From contig JAJEKV010000005.1 of the NCBI GenBank assembly GCA_021234155.1, forward strand, positions 20,752,089 through 20,816,088: 64,000 bases of DNA, read 5' to 3'. The notes beneath the pieces were generated by a model. It was not told the DNA's origin and made no database searches. It saw only the letters and a list, made by a program, of their open reading frames with translations. Below, piece after piece: positions 60,660 through 64,000 of this stretch. The first letter of the stretch is position 1; each line of letters starts with the position of its first letter. Source of the DNA: Isoetes taiwanensis. Its lineage: Eukaryota; Streptophyta; Lycopodiopsida; Isoetales; Isoetaceae. Position numbers and translations under genes: made by a program.

Positions 60660-61392
60660 GTCCTTAATATGGAACATTAAAATTGTCTTTTTCTTGCAAA
60701 GTGGAAGGAGCCAGACTCTTTAAATGGTCACATGTCTCTTGAACCATAGCCTGGGCAGAGTTAGGGCAACAATTTTGATGATAGCTGATAATTTTTTCAA
60801 GTAAGAGCCGCTTCCTTGCATAACTTATCTAGGAATATCTTTTTGACAAAAATAGCTTTCATTATCCATTTTGATAGTCATTAAATAGTTTATCTCTCTT
60901 TATACATCAGGTGCTGCATTTTTGTTTGCCATAGAACAATTTAAGGAAGCCAGAATCATGCTGAAGGAGACAAAAATTTAATGCAGATCGATCCACACCA
61001 TAGGATCGGGATTTTCGGGAGAGGATGAGCGATATATATTCAGTCCTTTCCTATCTCTCCTCATTCGGCGTTTGTCTCACAACAGTCTAGTAGCTTCGGG
61101 CAAACCCTCTTTTCTTCCCTTCACTATGCATCGCATGAGCTTTCTTCTCGTCAACTTTCTGTCTCTACCGGATTCAAGCCAAGCTCATTCTTTCCCTTTG
61201 ACAGAGAGGTTTGAGTTTCCCTTCGCCACCAACTCGGCATATGGTTGGATCTTCCCAGCTATCTTATGGGAGGAAGAGCCACCCCCCTTTTTTTTAGGCA
61301 TGCATTTTTTTTCCTTCAATTCTCCTAGTTATACCTAAACTCATTGGTTTTTTTTTTCTCTCTTAGACTCCACCCAGCATTTCTAAAAGTTT
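60660..61392 (+). other. Spacer with promoter-like and splice-acceptor-like strings
   Basis: A gatatatatt string (about 61,030) is followed by a pyrimidine-rich leader. A run of ten T followed by ctctcttag ends near 61,366 and resembles a 3' splice site just ahead of the coding-like reading at 61,393. This is suggestive only. Confidence 0.3.
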
Positions 61393-61800
61393 GCGGCCGC
61401 CTTGGAGGGGAGGTTTCGCTGGATTAAAGCACGTCTAGCTTCTGTCGGCGTTTTAGTACCGGATGATGTATTGGAGATGGTAGAAAAAGGTATTGTCCTA
61501 ACAGACCAACAACTGAAGTTTGTTCTTATTGCAAACCAGTTGCTTTCTAATATAGGGATTTTCGATCAGTAGTTTTTTCTCCAGACGAATCTAAACGCCT
61601 CCATCAAGCGAAGAAATTTGTTAGTGAAAAGCATGCTCTTCGTCGTCTTCCACATCATCCCTTAGAGCTAACCCCTTTGCCCCTCCCTACAGCACAAATG
61701 CGACCTCCCTTACATTGTTCTATTTATGGGAGGATTGGACACACTCTCAAGCGTTGTTGGCATCAATATTTGTTCCAAATCCCGTTTCCTCCCCAGATAC
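61393..61800 (+). pseudogene. Broken zinc-knuckle (gag-like) reading
   Basis: An open run from 61,393 gives about 59 residues with a strongly coding look (opens AALEGRFRWIKARL) and stops near 61,569. A one-base shift at about 61,567 leads into a second open run, rich in basic residues. That run ends in a zinc knuckle at 61,716-61,757, Cys-Ser-Ile-Tyr then GRIGHTLKRC. The pattern is CX2CX4HX4C with the second Cys replaced by Tyr (TAT for TGT). Such knuckles occur in retrotransposon gag, LINE ORF1 and some nucleic-acid-binding host proteins. No pol motif was found downstream to the window end, so the family is undecided. Confidence 0.5.
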
Positions 61801-64000
61801 CTCTCTTTGGCATCCCCTATATATCCATTATGCTCTCTTTACTCTTTTTTTCAGCTCCCTCCTTGGCTCAGCTTTAAGGGGAGAGGGGCGGAAAGTATTG
61901 CTAGGGTATACTATCTAAAAGTCCTTAGGGAGTGCAAAGCTACTCCAAAAGTTACTACCTAACACTGCATCGAACTTGCATAAATGTCTCAATAAACATT
62001 TAGTTTGTGTTACATCTTACATTAATTTTAGTCTCTAATAATATATTGTTATCCTCTAAATACTATAGATTGAAGGGTTATTGACCTTAAATTCAAAAGT
62101 TTTGAATCGATTTTAATGGGAAGAAAAACGGTAGTAGGCAATGTGGTAATAGAGATGTCACCAAATCAAGACATGACTGCATCCTTCATCAACATCTTCC
62201 AAGGGTCGGAGTTCAGGTCTATACGTGGACTAACAGACAAAATGTTTTGGGATGCATCTAGCTCACACTGGGACGCCCTGACATTGCTTGGTGATGGCCG
62301 CCTCAAGTGGGCTCAACCCTTGCCTCATTCTCAACCTATTTCTCACCTCGTAGCCTTCTTATCTTCACCTCCTCACTCAATAACACTCCTCCTCGAAACC
62401 AAAATAGATGCCACTCTAGATGTACCCCCTTGATATTATTAAATTCCTAAGCCTTGCAAAGACTTGTAGCTTCAAATGTACCTATCTTCCTCTTCTCTCT
62501 CTCCTCTCCTCAAGTTAGCATAGCCCTCTTAGTAGCCTCCCTCCCTTTCAGCCTTTCCTCCTTACAGCCTCATTTCATACACAACAGTCTAATTTCAATT
62601 TTTTGACTCCTCTGTTCTCTTGCTCTTCGCTTCCTCAATGCCTCACGTAAACCATCACTGACATGTGCACTCTCCCCTCCTGCATCTAGGGCAAACCCCT
62701 CTTCCTTACTCCCTCATGGCCTGCGGGATGGCCGTTATTGCATGTTTGGGATGGTTCTTATAGACTTATAGACCTCCCAACATCCCGACATGCATCACAC
62801 TTACATGAGCCCCGAGAAGCCATCACCGCACTAGCACCTTCTATCACCAATTGCATGTGTAGGTTCCATTACGCAATGCATTGTTCCATTATGCCTACCA
62901 AATTTTTGAATGTGTGGCAATTGCTCATTTTGGTACATCAATTGGGAGTTGTCTGTAAGGCCTCCCATAGCCGGGTGCACTTCGCCATGCCAAACCCTTC
63001 CATTGGTGCATCTCGATAGTACTCCTGCCAAACCCCCGGCCTTCCCTGTAAGATCTTCCACATGCACCCTCCCAAACCTAGTACACCTTTTGGCTCCTCG
63101 CTTAACTTTTTTTCTCGTCAAAGTACCAAAAGAGCTCCTAAAACCTCGCCTTTGATGTTGTTGTGGGGTATTAGGCCACATGCAATTGACCGTGAAATCA
63201 ATTCGCTATCTCCTCCTCTTGGCTCGCTTCTCTTTGCTAACCATGTAGGCAAGTAATTCCAAGTCTCTGAATGATGCCTTGAAAGGGGCAAAGCATGCCA
63301 CATCTAGAGGTTAATATCAGAAATGAGCCTCCTATGGTTGGGTGGACCACTTACTCACTGCACTCCGTGATATCCCACAAGAACCCTCGCCTAGCTATCT
63401 CACGCTTTTCCTCATTGTGCCAGATAGTGGTAACTCCCATTCCTTGCTCGGCCATGTTAAGGGCCCAATTAATCCATTAGCTCCTCCTCCTCGAGAGTTG
63501 TCAATATTTGTGGATGGTTTGTTTCGGCTTGGGTGAGTTGTTCTACCATATAGCCAATCCTGACAGACTCGCATATCGATCTCCAATGCCTCTCTAATCT
63601 AAATGCCAAATTCATTTACTCCTTCAAGGATGTCCAACATTTGCCTCTGGCCCATCGCTCCTCCTACTCGGCCTCTAAGATTGGATTGATTGCAAAGATC
63701 GCTTAGGGAAAGGCCTCTCATAATTTCAAAGATTTCCAGATTCTTCGTGTCTCTTCTCATAAAACTATGGCTATCTTCGCGTTTTCGGCAGCCTCTTGTC
63801 TAGAACATATGAACTACGGCGGAGTGCATCAACCTGCATGCCGCATTTTCTCATGCATGGATATGGACATCCAGCGCACTAAGTGCCCGGGACCAACTCA
63901 CGCATTGCAGGCACTGCTTGCATTACCCGCTGATGGACGCTGGGTCTCGGTGACTAAACCTACCGATGACACCCGCCACACACGGGCTAAGTCCAGACGC
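61801..64000. other. No gene recognised; C-rich toward the right edge
   Basis: The composition becomes pyrimidine-rich on the plus strand (62,480-63,700). A 105-codon plus frame at 62,116-62,433 and an open plus frame from about 63,707 to the window end have no motif I recognise. A 116-codon minus frame at 62,831-63,181 is probably incidental. Confidence 0.45.

Noticed and set aside
62831-63181. 116-codon minus frame near the right edge
   Set aside because: It lies in C-rich sequence that lacks stop codons by composition. No recognisable domain.

Overview
This looks like nuclear intergenic DNA from a plant or plant-like eukaryote. It is AT-rich, has no bacterial-style gene packing, and no long open frame anywhere (the longest is about 150 codons). 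It is filled with decayed plant-type retroelements (Ty1/copia, two LINEs, a small LTR element), minisatellites and microsatellites. I found no rRNA, tRNA, CRISPR array or convincing intact host gene. The species cannot be named from this evidence. Many relics are broken by one- or two-base insertions and deletions, often in homopolymers, and two long repeat copies alternate between near-identical and scrambled patches. Part of the frame disruption may therefore be long-read assembly error rather than age.

Layout. 1-3,860 is one copy of a long direct repeat; its partner is at 51,150-55,125. 7,437-15,150 is a minus-strand copia element: two short LTRs flank gag, integrase and reverse-transcriptase remnants, with a long non-coding 3' part. 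15,590-17,050 is a visibly GC-richer island with a 197-base tandem repeat and a broken plus-strand reading that resembles an HUH-type replication endonuclease (HLH, then YCMK about 49 codons later). 20,038-23,110 is a 5'-truncated plant L1-like LINE on the minus strand. 25,685-29,282 carries short tandem repeats and two copies of a dispersed repeat. 38,505-39,368 is a minisatellite of about ten units of roughly 88 bases. 43,600-44,985 is a 690-base tandem duplication. 45,760-46,940 is a second, different minus-strand LINE tail that ends at an (AAGG)n tract. 47,553-48,985 holds two inverted copies of the dispersed repeat around a CACATG-rich microsatellite. 56,744-60,659 is a small LTR element with no polymerase. 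61,393-61,800 has a broken zinc-knuckle reading.

Function. The parts do not form a pathway. The window is a graveyard of independent insertions plus local duplications. The observation most worth following is the HUH-like reading near 16.2-16.7 kb, which would indicate a replicative (Replitron- or Helitron-like) transposon relic. Next are the mosaic 50-kb-apart duplication and the peptide-preserving minisatellite at 38.5 kb.
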